This document shows positions 23,426-31,839 of a stretch of 64,000 nt of DNA, piece by piece; position 1 is the stretch's first letter; every line of letters starts with the position of its first letter. Source of the DNA: Shewanella litoralis (lineage in GTDB: Bacteria; Pseudomonadota; Gammaproteobacteria; Enterobacterales; Shewanellaceae); contig NZ_WSRZ01000004.1 in NCBI RefSeq assembly GCF_009828585.1, positions 124,001-188,000 of the forward strand. Reading direction: 5' to 3'. Under the pieces are notes generated by a model. It had not been told where the DNA came from and searched no databases. It saw only the letters and a program-made list of their open reading frames with translations. The translations under genes were made by a program, and so were the position numbers.

Positions 23426-23605
23426 AAGGGCTTAAACAAGGCGGATGACTGAATGAATAGTTGTTCTCTTTCGAAGTCATGCAACTCTGTGTAAAGACAA
23501 ACCGCATCATAACCCTGAATACTTTTGCTGCGGTTGTTGGTTGTTATTTGATTGTTACGCTAATATTTATCTGATATAAAAGAATAAATGAGTGGGGAAT
23601 CATCT

Positions 23606-24067
23606 ATGACAGCACCGAACGAAACTGCTAACGATATCGTTGAAACAACAGCAAAACGCTTCATAAGCGTGGCGGATATTATGATAACCCGTGTGGTGAC
23701 TATCGACATGGATGACAGACTCTCGCTGGCCAAAGAAATATTCGACAATGTTAGCTTTCACCATTTACTGGTACTCGATGAAAATAATCATTTAGCGGGT
23801 ATTCTCTCCCACCGAGACTTTTTAAGAGCCCTTAGCCCCAACATCGGTACTGCAGCTGAATTAATACGTGACACAGAAACATTACAAAAACGGGTCCATC
23901 AAGTAATGAGCCATAACCCCATCACTATCGCGCCGCACTGTGATATCAACCTCGCCAGTAAATTAATTTTAGACCATGACATTGGTTGCCTTCCGGTGTT
24001 AGAGAACAACAATGTTGTCGGCATTATTACCTGGAAAGACTTATTAAAAGCCTATTTCACTGCTTAA
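23606..24067 (+). CDS. Two-CBS-domain protein
   Basis: The product consists essentially of a tandem pair of CBS domains (a Bateman module), expected to bind adenine nucleotides as a dimer. The first domain starts at VADIMITRVVTIDMDD and includes GILSHRDFLRAL; the second includes VMSHNPITIAPHCD and GIITWKDLLKAY. The partner is unknown. ATG 23606 has a GGGGA Shine-Dalgarno sequence; ATG 23588 is also in frame. The gene appears monocistronic. It is a distinct family member from the CBS protein at 28069. Confidence 0.85.
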   Translation: MTAPNETANDIVETTAKRFISVADIMITRVVTIDMDDRLSLAKEIFDNVSFHHLLVLDENNHLAGILSHRDFLRALSPNIGTAAELIRDTETLQKRVHQVMSHNPITIAPHCDINLASKLILDHDIGCLPVLENNNVVGIITWKDLLKAYFTA

Positions 24068-24446
24068 CAAAGCCCACAACCGACTACAGCAGTTAAGTTA
24101 ACCATTGCGAGCTTTAAAACCAATAAGGTCAAAATGAAAATGGGCTAATGCCTATTTGACCATCTTGATTCACTGTCACATTGATACTAGCCCCCTATCT
24201 TTGCCCGCGTCTTACTCAATGCTTAAGCGCTGGCGTTTTGCAATACAAAATATAAAAATAAATATTCTGATAGCCACCAACAACATAGCTTTATTTCGCA
24301 AATTGTTCATATTTCTGTGCTGGAAATTGTCACATAGCTCTGCTTTATTAATGTTAATAAGGAAATAAAAACCAACTGAAATGACCTTAAGCTAACAGAG
24401 TTTGTATCGGTAAATTGTGCAGTTATCATATGAAAGGATGAGCATT
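24068..24446. other. Intergenic stretch without a supported gene
   Basis: 379 bases between the CBS gene and the small membrane protein gene. A 70-codon open frame (24156-24368) lacks a ribosome binding site and protein-like composition. A weak inverted repeat (GGTCAAAAT near 24127, ATTTGACC near 24154) could end the CBS transcript. AT-rich sequence after 24230 probably holds the promoter of the next gene; no clear consensus was found. Confidence 0.4.
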
Positions 24447-24791
24447 ATGATTAAATTTTCTTACCTTCTCAATCAAGACAACATTGAGTTACAAGCAAGC
24501 AATTGGTGTGGTTTAGAGCGCGTATTTATTAATGGTAAGGTCGTGTCGCGCAAATTTAACTTTGGCTTACAAAGCATGCATGATGTGTTGCTCGATAACG
24601 GTAAAAAGTGTCGTTTTCAACTCATAGCCGATCCACAAACCTCATTAATATCGTGCCGAATCTACAAACAAAACCAACTGGTGACCATTTTAAAGCAAGG
24701 TAAAAAACAGCTAAAAAAAAGCCAGTTCATGATTGAATCTGGCTTTGTGATTGTGTGTGTGGGCATGTTGAGTATGTATTTATTAAGCTAA
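24447..24791 (+). CDS. Small protein with C-terminal membrane anchor, unknown function
   Basis: I do not recognise a family. The 114-aa product has a soluble, beta-rich N-terminal region (about residues 1-85), a lysine-rich patch and a single hydrophobic segment at the very C-terminus (about 97-114, FVIVCVGMLSMYLLS). This suggests a tail-anchored inner-membrane protein facing the cytoplasm. ATG 24447 has AAGGA nine bases upstream; ATG 24438 is also in frame. Confidence 0.65.
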   Translation: MIKFSYLLNQDNIELQASNWCGLERVFINGKVVSRKFNFGLQSMHDVLLDNGKKCRFQLIADPQTSLISCRIYKQNQLVTILKQGKKQLKKSQFMIESGFVIVCVGMLSMYLLS

Positions 24792-24811
24792 CTCACAACT
24801 CAATAGACTCA

Positions 24812-25933
24812 TTAACCTAGGGTAAAGTCTAAGCGCACTGTTGAAGTACCCTGTGCCGGCTTACCATCAACAAATTTAGGCGCGTAACGCCACTGACTTA
24901 GCGCCTCAATTGATTCTTTTTCAAACTGACTACCACCTTTAGAGTCAAGCACTTGTGGTGATTGTACAAAACCTTGCTCATTAACAGTAAATTGTAATTT
25001 TACCCAACCACTTTTACCCCGTTTTGCATAAGACATAGGGTAATCTGGTGGTGTTCTAAATAAAGGCGTTTGCTCTTGTTGCTCATTCCACGGCGTCATT
25101 TTACCAATGGCAATACAATGCTCAGTGGCTTGATCACTTTGGCCTCGTTTTTGATAAATATCAACCAGCAAGGCATGAGCACGCAGCTCATGTGGGTGGC
25201 TATAAGGCAATGCTTGATATTGTTTTATCACTTCAACTAAAGCATCCACAGCTTTAGTGTGTTTACCCATTGCTTCATTTAATGCCCCATAAAGATAAGT
25301 CGCATTAACACGTTTTATCGCGTTTTCTGGAAGCTTACTGACATAGATATCATAGGCGTCAAAAGCGAAACTTCTCACCGCTCTATTATAAAACGCCGTG
25401 CCCGTTAGGCGATAAAAAGCTAAGGTTTTCACTTCAGCTACAGTGAGTTCATTATCCGCCTCTTGAGCAATATCAATCGCCTCAAACAACACTTTTTTGG
25501 CATAGGCATCATCAGCGGTGGTTTCAGCTAAGCCCACAAGTGGATCGATAAAGGCAATATCATTTTCAGGTAATTTTAGACGGTACACGGCTAAAGCTGA
25601 CTCAAATAATTGTTGCGCTTTTATCACCTGTTCATCTTGAATCACCCGGCCGTTATTATTCTGCTTTGACTGCGCAACAATAGCATTAGCCCAATTCATC
25701 GCTAATTTGGCACTGTCAATGCTGTCTGCGCCAAATTTAACTTCGCCAAGTTCGTAAGCTTGTTGGGCATAGGTGATGATATCGGCTTGGTTATTAGCTT
25801 CAACAGCCTGGTTGTAATGTTGATATGCTGTTGAAAAATCAACCGCCCCAGTGACCATATCAGTAGGTTGAGCGAAGGCCATGTGGCTTGCACACGCGGC
25901 GATAATGGATAAGCGTAAAAGTGTTTTTTTCAT
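24812..25933 (-). CDS. TonB C-terminal-domain protein with signal peptide and helical repeats
   Basis: The C-terminal 85 residues are a TonB box-binding domain (PDYPMSYAKRGKSGWVKLQF and SQWRYAPKFVDGKPAQG). Canonical TonB has an uncleaved N-terminal anchor; this protein instead has a cleavable-looking signal peptide ending SHMAFA. The middle (about residues 30-270) is alpha-helical and resembles TPR repeats. It should therefore be periplasmic and lacks the usual ExbB/ExbD contact helix. A Fur-box-like sequence lies 109 bases upstream. The exact role, whether energy transduction or scaffold, is open. Confidence 0.82.
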   Translation of the reverse strand: MKKTLLRLSIIAACASHMAFAQPTDMVTGAVDFSTAYQHYNQAVEANNQADIITYAQQAYELGEVKFGADSIDSAKLAMNWANAIVAQSKQNNNGRVIQDEQVIKAQQLFESALAVYRLKLPENDIAFIDPLVGLAETTADDAYAKKVLFEAIDIAQEADNELTVAEVKTLAFYRLTGTAFYNRAVRSFAFDAYDIYVSKLPENAIKRVNATYLYGALNEAMGKHTKAVDALVEVIKQYQALPYSHPHELRAHALLVDIYQKRGQSDQATEHCIAIGKMTPWNEQQEQTPLFRTPPDYPMSYAKRGKSGWVKLQFTVNEQGFVQSPQVLDSKGGSQFEKESIEALSQWRYAPKFVDGKPAQGTSTVRLDFTLG

Positions 25934-26041
25934 GGTTAAAGTCCTTTTTAGTTTTTACCTAAGATCCTTTATTACACAGGGTATAAATCAGTAATCAAAG
26001 ATGTACGGCACAGTTTGCCTGACTTTTATGATCTGAGTCAA

Positions 26042-26060
26042 TTTAATGAAAATCATTGTA
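26042..26060. promoter_or_regulatory. Fur-box-like site
   Basis: TTTAATGAAAATCATTGTA matches the 19-bp Fur consensus at 14 positions, with a perfect AATGA-AAA-TCATT core. It lies between the divergent TonB-like gene (109 bases away) and the DUF1538 operon (132 bases away). The TonB-like gene is the more natural iron-regulated target. Confidence 0.5.
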
Positions 26061-26113
26061 AACAATATGTTGCGAAAATACTATCAAGAGTCACACTGAA
26101 TAAAACGTTTGCT

Positions 26114-26141
26114 ATTGAACAACCAGAATTGAACAACCAGA
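26114..26141. repeat. Perfect 14-bp tandem duplication upstream of the DUF1538 operon
   Basis: ATTGAACAACCAGA occurs twice in direct succession (26114-26127, 26128-26141). It may be a paired regulator site or a replication-slippage duplication. Confidence 0.8.
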
Positions 26142-26160
26142 GATACTGTCAGGCAGTATC
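26142..26160. promoter_or_regulatory. Inverted repeat adjoining the tandem duplication
   Basis: GATACTG-TCAGG-CAGTATC has perfect 7-bp arms and begins at the base after the tandem repeat. It ends 31 bases before the start codon of the first DUF1538 gene, so it would be in or near the transcript leader. Confidence 0.6.
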
Positions 26161-26191
26161 ACAGTCCGTCACTTTACTTTCAGGAGTATAG

Positions 26192-26929
26192 ATGTCTGCC
26201 ATCGCTAAATTGCTCCAAGCCATGTTCAGTAGCTTTAAAGACCTTGTCCCCATCATATTAGTGGTCAGTTTTTTTGAAATATTTGTCCTACATCAAGCGC
26301 CTGCTGAGCTTGGGTCTATTCTTATTGGCCTAGTCTTTATTGTTTTGGGTTTAACATTTTTTGTATTTGGTTTAGAAATGGGCTTATTCCCCATTGGTGA
26401 ATCATTAGCTGAAGCATTAGCACGAAAAGGCAGTGTATTTTGGTTAGTGATTTTCTCGTTCTCATTAGGATTTGGCACCACATTAGCTGAACCTGCGCTA
26501 ACAGCCGTAGCCAATGAAGCGGCTCAAGTCGCCGCTAATGCGGGTGCGATTGAGGCCAATAAGCAGGCCATGAGTTCCTATGCTATGGGACTGCGTATCA
26601 CGGTTGCAATTTCGGTAGGTTTAGCCATTTTACTTGGCGTGATCCGTATTCTTAAGGGTTGGCCTATTCATTACATCATCATTGGTGGTTATGTACTTGT
26701 GATGATCCTCACCAGCTTTGCCCCTGCCAATATTATTGGTATTGCCTACGATTCAGGTGGCGTCACCACATCCACCATTACCGTGCCTTTGGTAACAGCA
26801 TTAGGAGTCGGCCTTGCCAGTGTGATTAAAGGCCGAAACCCAATGTTAGACGGCTTTGGCCTCATTGCTTTTGCCAGCCTTAGCCCAATGATTTTTGTAT
26901 TGATTTACGGCATGGTGTTTCTAAACTGA
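26192..26929 (+). CDS. DUF1538 membrane protein, first subunit
   Basis: Inner-membrane protein of 245 aa with about six or seven hydrophobic segments, belonging to DUF1538. Conserved blocks are [19 protein letters not shown] near residue 50, a [12 protein letters not shown] block near 101 and [17 protein letters not shown] near 186. The next gene encodes a paralogue with the same blocks in the same order. DUF1538 pairs (UmpA/UmpB) from Halomonas have been reported as two-component Na+(Li+,K+)/H+ antiporters. Transport of a cation by this pair is therefore an inference from the family. First gene of a four-gene operon; an AGGAG ribosome binding site precedes the ATG. Confidence 0.88.
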   Translation: MSAIAKLLQAMFSSFKDLVPIILVVSFFEIFVLHQAPAELGSILIGLVFIVLGLTFFVFGLEMGLFPIGESLAEALARKGSVFWLVIFSFSLGFGTTLAEPALTAVANEAAQVAANAGAIEANKQAMSSYAMGLRITVAISVGLAILLGVIRILKGWPIHYIIIGGYVLVMILTSFAPANIIGIAYDSGGVTTSTITVPLVTALGVGLASVIKGRNPMLDGFGLIAFASLSPMIFVLIYGMVFLN

Positions 26930-26950
26930 TGCGTGCGATAAGGAGCCAAT

Positions 26951-27718
26951 TTGTTTACTGAGCTGATTAGCACATTTTTGCTCACTGCCCGTGATGTCAT
27001 CCCTATTGCAGTGATTTTGTTTGGCTTTCAACTTGGCGTACTCAAACGCCCTGTCACCCAATGGCGCAAAGTGTTACTGGGTTTTGTCTACGTGATTATA
27101 GGGTTAACCTTTTTCTTAGTCGGTTTGCAACTCGCACTGTTTCCCATTGGCGAAAGCATGGCAAACCAATTAACCACCAGCGAGTTTTTACACCCCGATG
27201 GCAGCAAAGCACCGTTTATTTGGCAAGATTATTTTTGGGTGTATGTGTTTGCAGCTGCAATTGGTTTTAGTACTACCATTGCCGAGCCGTCGCTGATTGC
27301 CGTGGCAATTAAAGCGAATCAAGTATCTGCTGGCACCATTGGTATTCAAGGTTTACGCATTTCGGTCGCATTGGGTGTCGCTATTGGGATTACCTTAGGC
27401 TGCTTTCGTATTGTGGTTGGCGATCCCATCCATTACTACATTATGGCCGGTTACGTCATTGTGGTTATCCAAACCTTTTATGCCCCTAAAATGATTGTAC
27501 CTCTGGCATATGACTCAGGCGGCGTGACCACATCCACTGTAACCGTGCCTTTGGTTGCGGCACTAGGCCTTGGGCTTGCCACCAACGTTGAAGGCCGAAA
27601 CCCACTCATTGACGGCTTTGGTTTAATCGCCTTTGCCAGTTTATTTCCGATGATCACCGTAATGGGTTATGCCCAAATCGTTGACTATTTATCCAAACGT
27701 AAAGCGATTAAGGAGTAA
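26951..27718 (+). CDS. DUF1538 membrane protein, second subunit
   Basis: Second 255-aa DUF1538 protein, a clear paralogue of the first: GLTFFLVGLQLALFPIGES, then STTIAEPSLIAVA, then [17 protein letters not shown]. It has an extra hydrophilic loop (about residues 75-95, LTTSEFLHPDGSKAPF) that the first subunit lacks. The pair probably forms a heteromeric membrane complex with the conserved Glu-Pro and Asp-Ser-Gly blocks at its core. The start is TTG at 26951, preceded by AAGGAG. It lies 21 bases after the first subunit and 3 bases before the PII-like gene. Confidence 0.87.
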   Translation: MFTELISTFLLTARDVIPIAVILFGFQLGVLKRPVTQWRKVLLGFVYVIIGLTFFLVGLQLALFPIGESMANQLTTSEFLHPDGSKAPFIWQDYFWVYVFAAAIGFSTTIAEPSLIAVAIKANQVSAGTIGIQGLRISVALGVAIGITLGCFRIVVGDPIHYYIMAGYVIVVIQTFYAPKMIVPLAYDSGGVTTSTVTVPLVAALGLGLATNVEGRNPLIDGFGLIAFASLFPMITVMGYAQIVDYLSKRKAIKE

Positions 27719-27721
27719 CCT

Positions 27722-28072
27722 ATGCGCTTTAAATTAATCGTCGCCTTTGTTGACGAAGACTGTACCGACGAAGTACTCGATGCCGCGCGTCTTGCTGGGG
27801 CCACTGGCGCTACGGTAATAAACCATGCACGAGGTGAAGGCTTAGAAAAAAAGAAAACCTTTATGGGCCTTACATTAGATGTCCAGCGCGATGTCATTTT
27901 ATGGTTGGTTGAAGAACATATGTGTCGCTGTATTTTAGAAACCATTGCCAAAGTGGGTGAATTTGATACCAACTCAGGTAAAGGGATTGCGATTCAAATT
28001 GATGTTGAAGATGCCGTAGGTGTGGCTCATCAGGTTGAAAAGTTGAGTAAAGACATTGAGGACCAAATATGA
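27722..28072 (+). CDS. PII-like signalling protein linked to the DUF1538 pair
   Basis: A 116-aa protein with the PII fold pattern. It starts with a beta strand (FKLIVAFVDE), has a shortened T-loop region (HARGEGLEKKKTF) and ends with the B-loop/C-loop-like GKGIAIQIDVEDAVGV block. The T-loop tyrosine that is uridylylated in GlnB/GlnK is not evident, so it is not a classical nitrogen sensor. PII-like proteins encoded with transporters usually bind nucleotides and gate the partner. Here the partner would be the DUF1538 complex. Its stop overlaps the next start (ATGA). Confidence 0.83.
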   Translation: MRFKLIVAFVDEDCTDEVLDAARLAGATGATVINHARGEGLEKKKTFMGLTLDVQRDVILWLVEEHMCRCILETIAKVGEFDTNSGKGIAIQIDVEDAVGVAHQVEKLSKDIEDQI

Positions 28073-28479
28073 CAAAGTCAGCCCCTACCCGTAATCGCGA
28101 TGTGATGAATAACCGTTACGCCATGGTGGACGGTATGCATACAGTTGCGGAGGCTATTCAAGTTGCCGTGACCAAAAATGTCAGTATTTTGGTGGTCGAT
28201 AAACGCAACGAACATGACGAATACGGCATGGTATTAATGAGTGATATCGCCCGTAAAGTGCTGGCAAAAGACAAGTCGCCAGAGCGCACCAATATTTATG
28301 AGATTATGATAAAGCCGGTATTTTCTGTACCAGCCGATATGGATGTACGCTATACCGCAAGGTTATTTGAACGCTTTAATATTAATAAAGCACCCGTAGT
28401 CGAGTCCGGCAGTATTTTGGGCTTTGTCACTTATGATGACATTGTTTTGAAGGGAATGATTAACACGCCCTCTTTATGA
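28069..28479 (+). CDS. Two-CBS-domain protein of the DUF1538 operon
   Basis: A 136-aa Bateman module. CBS1 spans about residues 12-70 (MVDGMHTVAEAIQVAV and GMVLMSDIARKVL) and CBS2 about residues 80-136 (MIKPVFSVPADMDVR and GFVTYDDIVLKGM). It is expected to bind adenine nucleotides. It overlaps the PII-like gene by 4 bases, indicating coupled translation. The operon thus encodes two membrane subunits and two different nucleotide-sensing proteins. Confidence 0.85.
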   Translation: MTKSAPTRNRDVMNNRYAMVDGMHTVAEAIQVAVTKNVSILVVDKRNEHDEYGMVLMSDIARKVLAKDKSPERTNIYEIMIKPVFSVPADMDVRYTARLFERFNINKAPVVESGSILGFVTYDDIVLKGMINTPSL

Positions 28480-28514
28480 TGACATTGTAATATTTGCTAG
28501 CGACTTGAAGACAA

Positions 28515-28550
28515 TAATACGGGCTTTAATTTGAACTAATGCCCGTATTA
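28515..28550. terminator. Probable terminator between convergent operons
   Basis: TAATACGGGC (28515-28524) and GCCCGTATTA (28541-28550) form a perfect 10-bp stem with a 16-nt loop. It lies between the CBS gene (ends 28479) and the diguanylate cyclase (ends 28580). The T-run is poor on both sides. Confidence 0.5.
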
Positions 28551-28579
28551 AATCTTTACACAAGGTTAAGCGAGTGTGG

Positions 28580-30304
28580 CTAAACAGCATCCTGCTGAGC
28601 TATTTCTTGGGGTTGTGATGGGTGCGTAATCGGAGATGGAAAATCACACACCACATTACGGCCACTATTTTTGGCCTGATATAACGCCTTGTCTGCCAGC
28701 TTAATCAGTTCTTCTAATTTATTCATCTGGCTGTGATACTCTGCCACCCCAAAACTGGCTGTAACAGATAACCCCTCCCCGTCGTGAAATACCGCCACGG
28801 ACGCTATCTTTTCACGAATAGTATTGGCCAATTGAATCGCTGCTTGTTGCGAAGTATTAGGTAAAAATATAATAAATTCTTCTCCGCCCCATCGGGCAAG
28901 TACATCACTTTTTCTTATATGTTGTTGTAATGTTTTGGCTATCGCTTTTAGGGCCGAATCTCCCACTGCATGGCCGTATTTATCATTAATAGTTTTAAAC
29001 CAATCTATATCTAGCAGGATCATACTCAATGGCGTTTGCTCTCTTACACCCAACTCCCACAATGGCGCAGCATTAATAGTAAAAGCTCGTCGATTATACA
29101 AGCCTGTTAAGTGATCGTACTGAGCAATCACTTCTGCGGTTATTCGCGCCTTATCAACCTCTTTTAAATTGAACGCTAACGCTAAGGCTAAAATCGACAT
29201 TTCAATCAACATACCAATCTCGATACCATGGAATAAGAATGTATTGTATGGAATTATGCCCCAGGTTGTGGCGGCCGAAAAAGCCGCGCCGCCAGCTCCA
29301 ATAAACACCGCTGGAATAAAAAATTTAACCATTGCATGACCATTTTTTAATGCCAGCAACCCAAGGCTGATAAAAATCACCACTAAACACGAAGTTAATC
29401 CCACGCCAATATTCACTGCTAACAGTTGATCGGCATTAATAAACACTGCCAGCATAAGTAGTACTAGCGCAGCATAAATGAGCTGACTAAAACGATATAC
29501 GCGAGGCAAATAGGTTTTTAGCTTTAGAAATTCAAAGCAAAAAGCAATGCCAAAAATAATGTAACTGTAAAGAAAAAAGATCATGGCCCAACGTTGAACA
29601 AACAAGTTCTCTGGCCAGAGAACTTTAAAACCATGGCCTGTATAAGCCACATTTAAGCTCAAAAAAGACAGTAAATACAATGAATAATAAATATACCGAC
29701 TATCTTTTAAACTCACGGCAAGCACAATGTTGTACACCAACAAAATGAAAAACGCACCGTATAAAAAGCCATAAAAATAGTGATTTAGCTCTGCATTTTG
29801 TTGAATAGTTTGCGCCGTTGTTAAATACAGTGGAATTAATAAGGGATCTTTTGATTCAAACCGAATCAGCACTTGAGTTAGGCCAGGCTCAAACTCATAT
29901 TCTTCTGAAATCATACGGGTTTGTGAGCGACGCAAGCTAAAAGGAAGTGTGTCGCCAGTGAAGAGGTTAGCAACTAATTGATGTTGATGAACAAAGTAAA
30001 AGTCAGCACTATCTAGCCAAGCGGAATCAAGGTAAAAAACTTTCTTTATGGCTATGCTAGATGCATTGTTAATGAGCACAGAAGTCCAGATGACATCACG
30101 AGTAAAACCAAAACTCACTTTGCCCTCATGGTTAGGGGAAAATTCACCTTGTCGATAACGATTGAGTGCATCTTCAAACGACACATCGTCACTTGTAACC
30201 TGTAAAATAGCCAATTGCTTATTAATGAATAACTCATCAACAGCATCGGTTAATTCAATAGGTTTACTGGTAACGTAAAAACTGCAAAAAAATAGCAAAA
30301 CCAA
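28580..30304 (-). CDS. Membrane diguanylate cyclase (7TMR-DISM sensor plus GGEEF)
   Basis: Synthesises c-di-GMP from GTP. The order is a signal sequence, a periplasmic 7TMR-DISM extracellular domain (about residues 20-165), seven membrane helices (about 170-370), then a GGEEF domain (about 395-560). The active site WGGEEF is intact, and an RKSD inhibitory site stands five residues before it. So this is a catalytic, product-inhibited enzyme. The only in-frame usual start is TTG at 30304, which has no Shine-Dalgarno sequence. The frame stays open to 30349 and includes an ATT at 30343 preceded by AGGGA. Confidence 0.9.
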   Translation of the reverse strand: MVLLFFCSFYVTSKPIELTDAVDELFINKQLAILQVTSDDVSFEDALNRYRQGEFSPNHEGKVSFGFTRDVIWTSVLINNASSIAIKKVFYLDSAWLDSADFYFVHQHQLVANLFTGDTLPFSLRRSQTRMISEEYEFEPGLTQVLIRFESKDPLLIPLYLTTAQTIQQNAELNHYFYGFLYGAFFILLVYNIVLAVSLKDSRYIYYSLYLLSFLSLNVAYTGHGFKVLWPENLFVQRWAMIFFLYSYIIFGIAFCFEFLKLKTYLPRVYRFSQLIYAALVLLMLAVFINADQLLAVNIGVGLTSCLVVIFISLGLLALKNGHAMVKFFIPAVFIGAGGAAFSAATTWGIIPYNTFLFHGIEIGMLIEMSILALALAFNLKEVDKARITAEVIAQYDHLTGLYNRRAFTINAAPLWELGVREQTPLSMILLDIDWFKTINDKYGHAVGDSALKAIAKTLQQHIRKSDVLARWGGEEFIIFLPNTSQQAAIQLANTIREKIASVAVFHDGEGLSVTASFGVAEYHSQMNKLEELIKLADKALYQAKNSGRNVVCDFPSPITHPSQPQEIAQQDAV

Positions 30305-30509
30305 TAAAAGTCTGATAGCGAATTCTCTAGCAATTTGTTTAATACTAGATTAGTCCCTGATTTTATTTTTGTCTAACCATTCTGAACGCGCAAATACAAC
30401 TGATGACGTCATGAAATGATGTTCAAATTAAACAAGCACTCCTCAGGGTGCTTATTTCTCACTAAATGCATAATAAATGACATAAATGATAGAAAACTAT
30501 AATCTTGGA

Positions 30510-31391
30510 CTAGGTTAATTCAGCTACAATAAAATCAATAAGTGTTCGAGTCTTGAGTGGTAAATTTTTGTCTTTATACAATAAATGAATCGGCATGGCT
30601 TCTGGTGGGGTTAAACTCGCGATATTAACCAAGAGACCTGTGTCTATGGCCTCTTTAACGACAATACTGGGTTGTAACACGACGCCTAACCCATCTATGG
30701 CGGCTTGAGTCAGCACCACGCCACTGTTTGACGACAGCCTATACTGACGTTTGCCAAAAACTTGTTGATGCGCAACTGACAACGAGCCATTGCTTGAGTA
30801 ACTAAACCCAAGACAATGATGGTCACTCAGATCTGCGTTCGATATGATCTCAGGGTTCTGTGCTAAATATTGCGGAGATGCACAAAACTGCATGTGATAA
30901 TCCATAATATGCCGACCAATTAACGCTGAGTCGCCAAGCTCACCAATGCGCACCAATATATCGACACTGTCTAACATTGGGTCGACAAGATTATTATCTA
31001 AACGTAAATCAACATCGGCTAGCGGATACGCTAATAAAAAACGATTCACAATCGGTGCCAATAACGTATTACCAAAACTCACCGGAGCATTAATCTTAAT
31101 GCTGCCGCTTATCGTGCCCGTCATGCTTTGTAAGGTATTTTCAGCGGCAGTAATGGCTGCCAAAATGGTTTTGCATTCTTGATAATATAATTGACCAGAC
31201 TCACTTAATGCTTGCTGACGTGTGGTGCGGTTGATTAGCTTAACGCCTAAATAGCCTTCTAACTGATTGATGTGCTTGCCTACCATAGTGCGGCTAATAT
31301 TAAACTGATGCGCCGCCGCAGCATAATTCCCCTGCTCAGCTACGCAGCTAAACACTTGCATTGCGGTTAATTTATCCAAAGTGCCCTTCAA
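30510..31391 (-). CDS. LysR-family transcriptional regulator
   Basis: 293 aa with an N-terminal winged helix (about residues 5-65, AMQVFSCVAEQGNYAAAAHQ) and a periplasmic-binding-protein-like effector domain (about 90-290). It resembles the DNA-binding LysR regulators often annotated in the CrgA group. It is divergent from the monooxygenase/oxidoreductase pair starting at 31522, with a 130-base shared promoter region. It most likely controls that pair; the effector is unknown. Confidence 0.9.
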   Translation of the reverse strand: MKGTLDKLTAMQVFSCVAEQGNYAAAAHQFNISRTMVGKHINQLEGYLGVKLINRTTRQQALSESGQLYYQECKTILAAITAAENTLQSMTGTISGSIKINAPVSFGNTLLAPIVNRFLLAYPLADVDLRLDNNLVDPMLDSVDILVRIGELGDSALIGRHIMDYHMQFCASPQYLAQNPEIISNADLSDHHCLGFSYSSNGSLSVAHQQVFGKRQYRLSSNSGVVLTQAAIDGLGVVLQPSIVVKEAIDTGLLVNIASLTPPEAMPIHLLYKDKNLPLKTRTLIDFIVAELT

Positions 31392-31521
31392 TCATTTATG
31401 CCAATGATTATAAATTAATACCAAAGATTATAAACCTATAGTGTTTTCTGTAAACACCAGCGAGCGATGTTGCTGTCATGAAAACTGGTTTACGATGCAC
31501 CATCACTATTGAGGAGTTGTT

Positions 31522-31836
31522 ATGGATTACAAATTAGATCAAGCAGGCATATTTATTACCGCTGAAATTCACATTAAAGATGACGTACCGTTAGCCCAGG
31601 GCCTTGCTGCAATCCGTCAATTTTGCGCCGACATGAATAGCGAACCCGGCTGCTCACTTGCTATGGCAACTCAACATAAAACTCACCCTAAGCAATTTGT
31701 ATTTTGGGAACGTTATGATGATCAAGCTGCCTTTGATGCCCACTTTGCTGCGCCTCACACTCAAGCCTTTATTAAAGCTGGGCTCACCGAACTCAAACAA
31801 GCCTTTGACTATCAACGCCTAGCCACCGAGGAGTAA
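31522..31836 (+). CDS. Antibiotic biosynthesis monooxygenase (ABM) domain protein
   Basis: A 104-aa dimeric ferredoxin-like ABM-fold protein, related to putative quinol monooxygenases such as YgiN. Typical blocks are the CADMNSEPGCSLAM and FVFWERYDDQAAFDAHFA segments and a histidine-rich end (APHTQAFIKAG). The substrate is unknown. A GAGGAG ribosome binding site precedes the ATG. It lies 3 bases before the Gfo/Idh/MocA gene and is divergent from LysR. Confidence 0.82.
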   Translation: MDYKLDQAGIFITAEIHIKDDVPLAQGLAAIRQFCADMNSEPGCSLAMATQHKTHPKQFVFWERYDDQAAFDAHFAAPHTQAFIKAGLTELKQAFDYQRLATEE

Positions 31837-31839
31837 CCA

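Noticed and set aside
24156..24368. 70-codon open frame in the gap after the CBS gene
   Set aside because: No Shine-Dalgarno sequence and unlikely composition.
27722..28072. Calling the PII-like gene glnB or glnK
   Set aside because: The T-loop lacks the uridylylation tyrosine and the partners are DUF1538 proteins, not AmtB or GlnE/GlnD.
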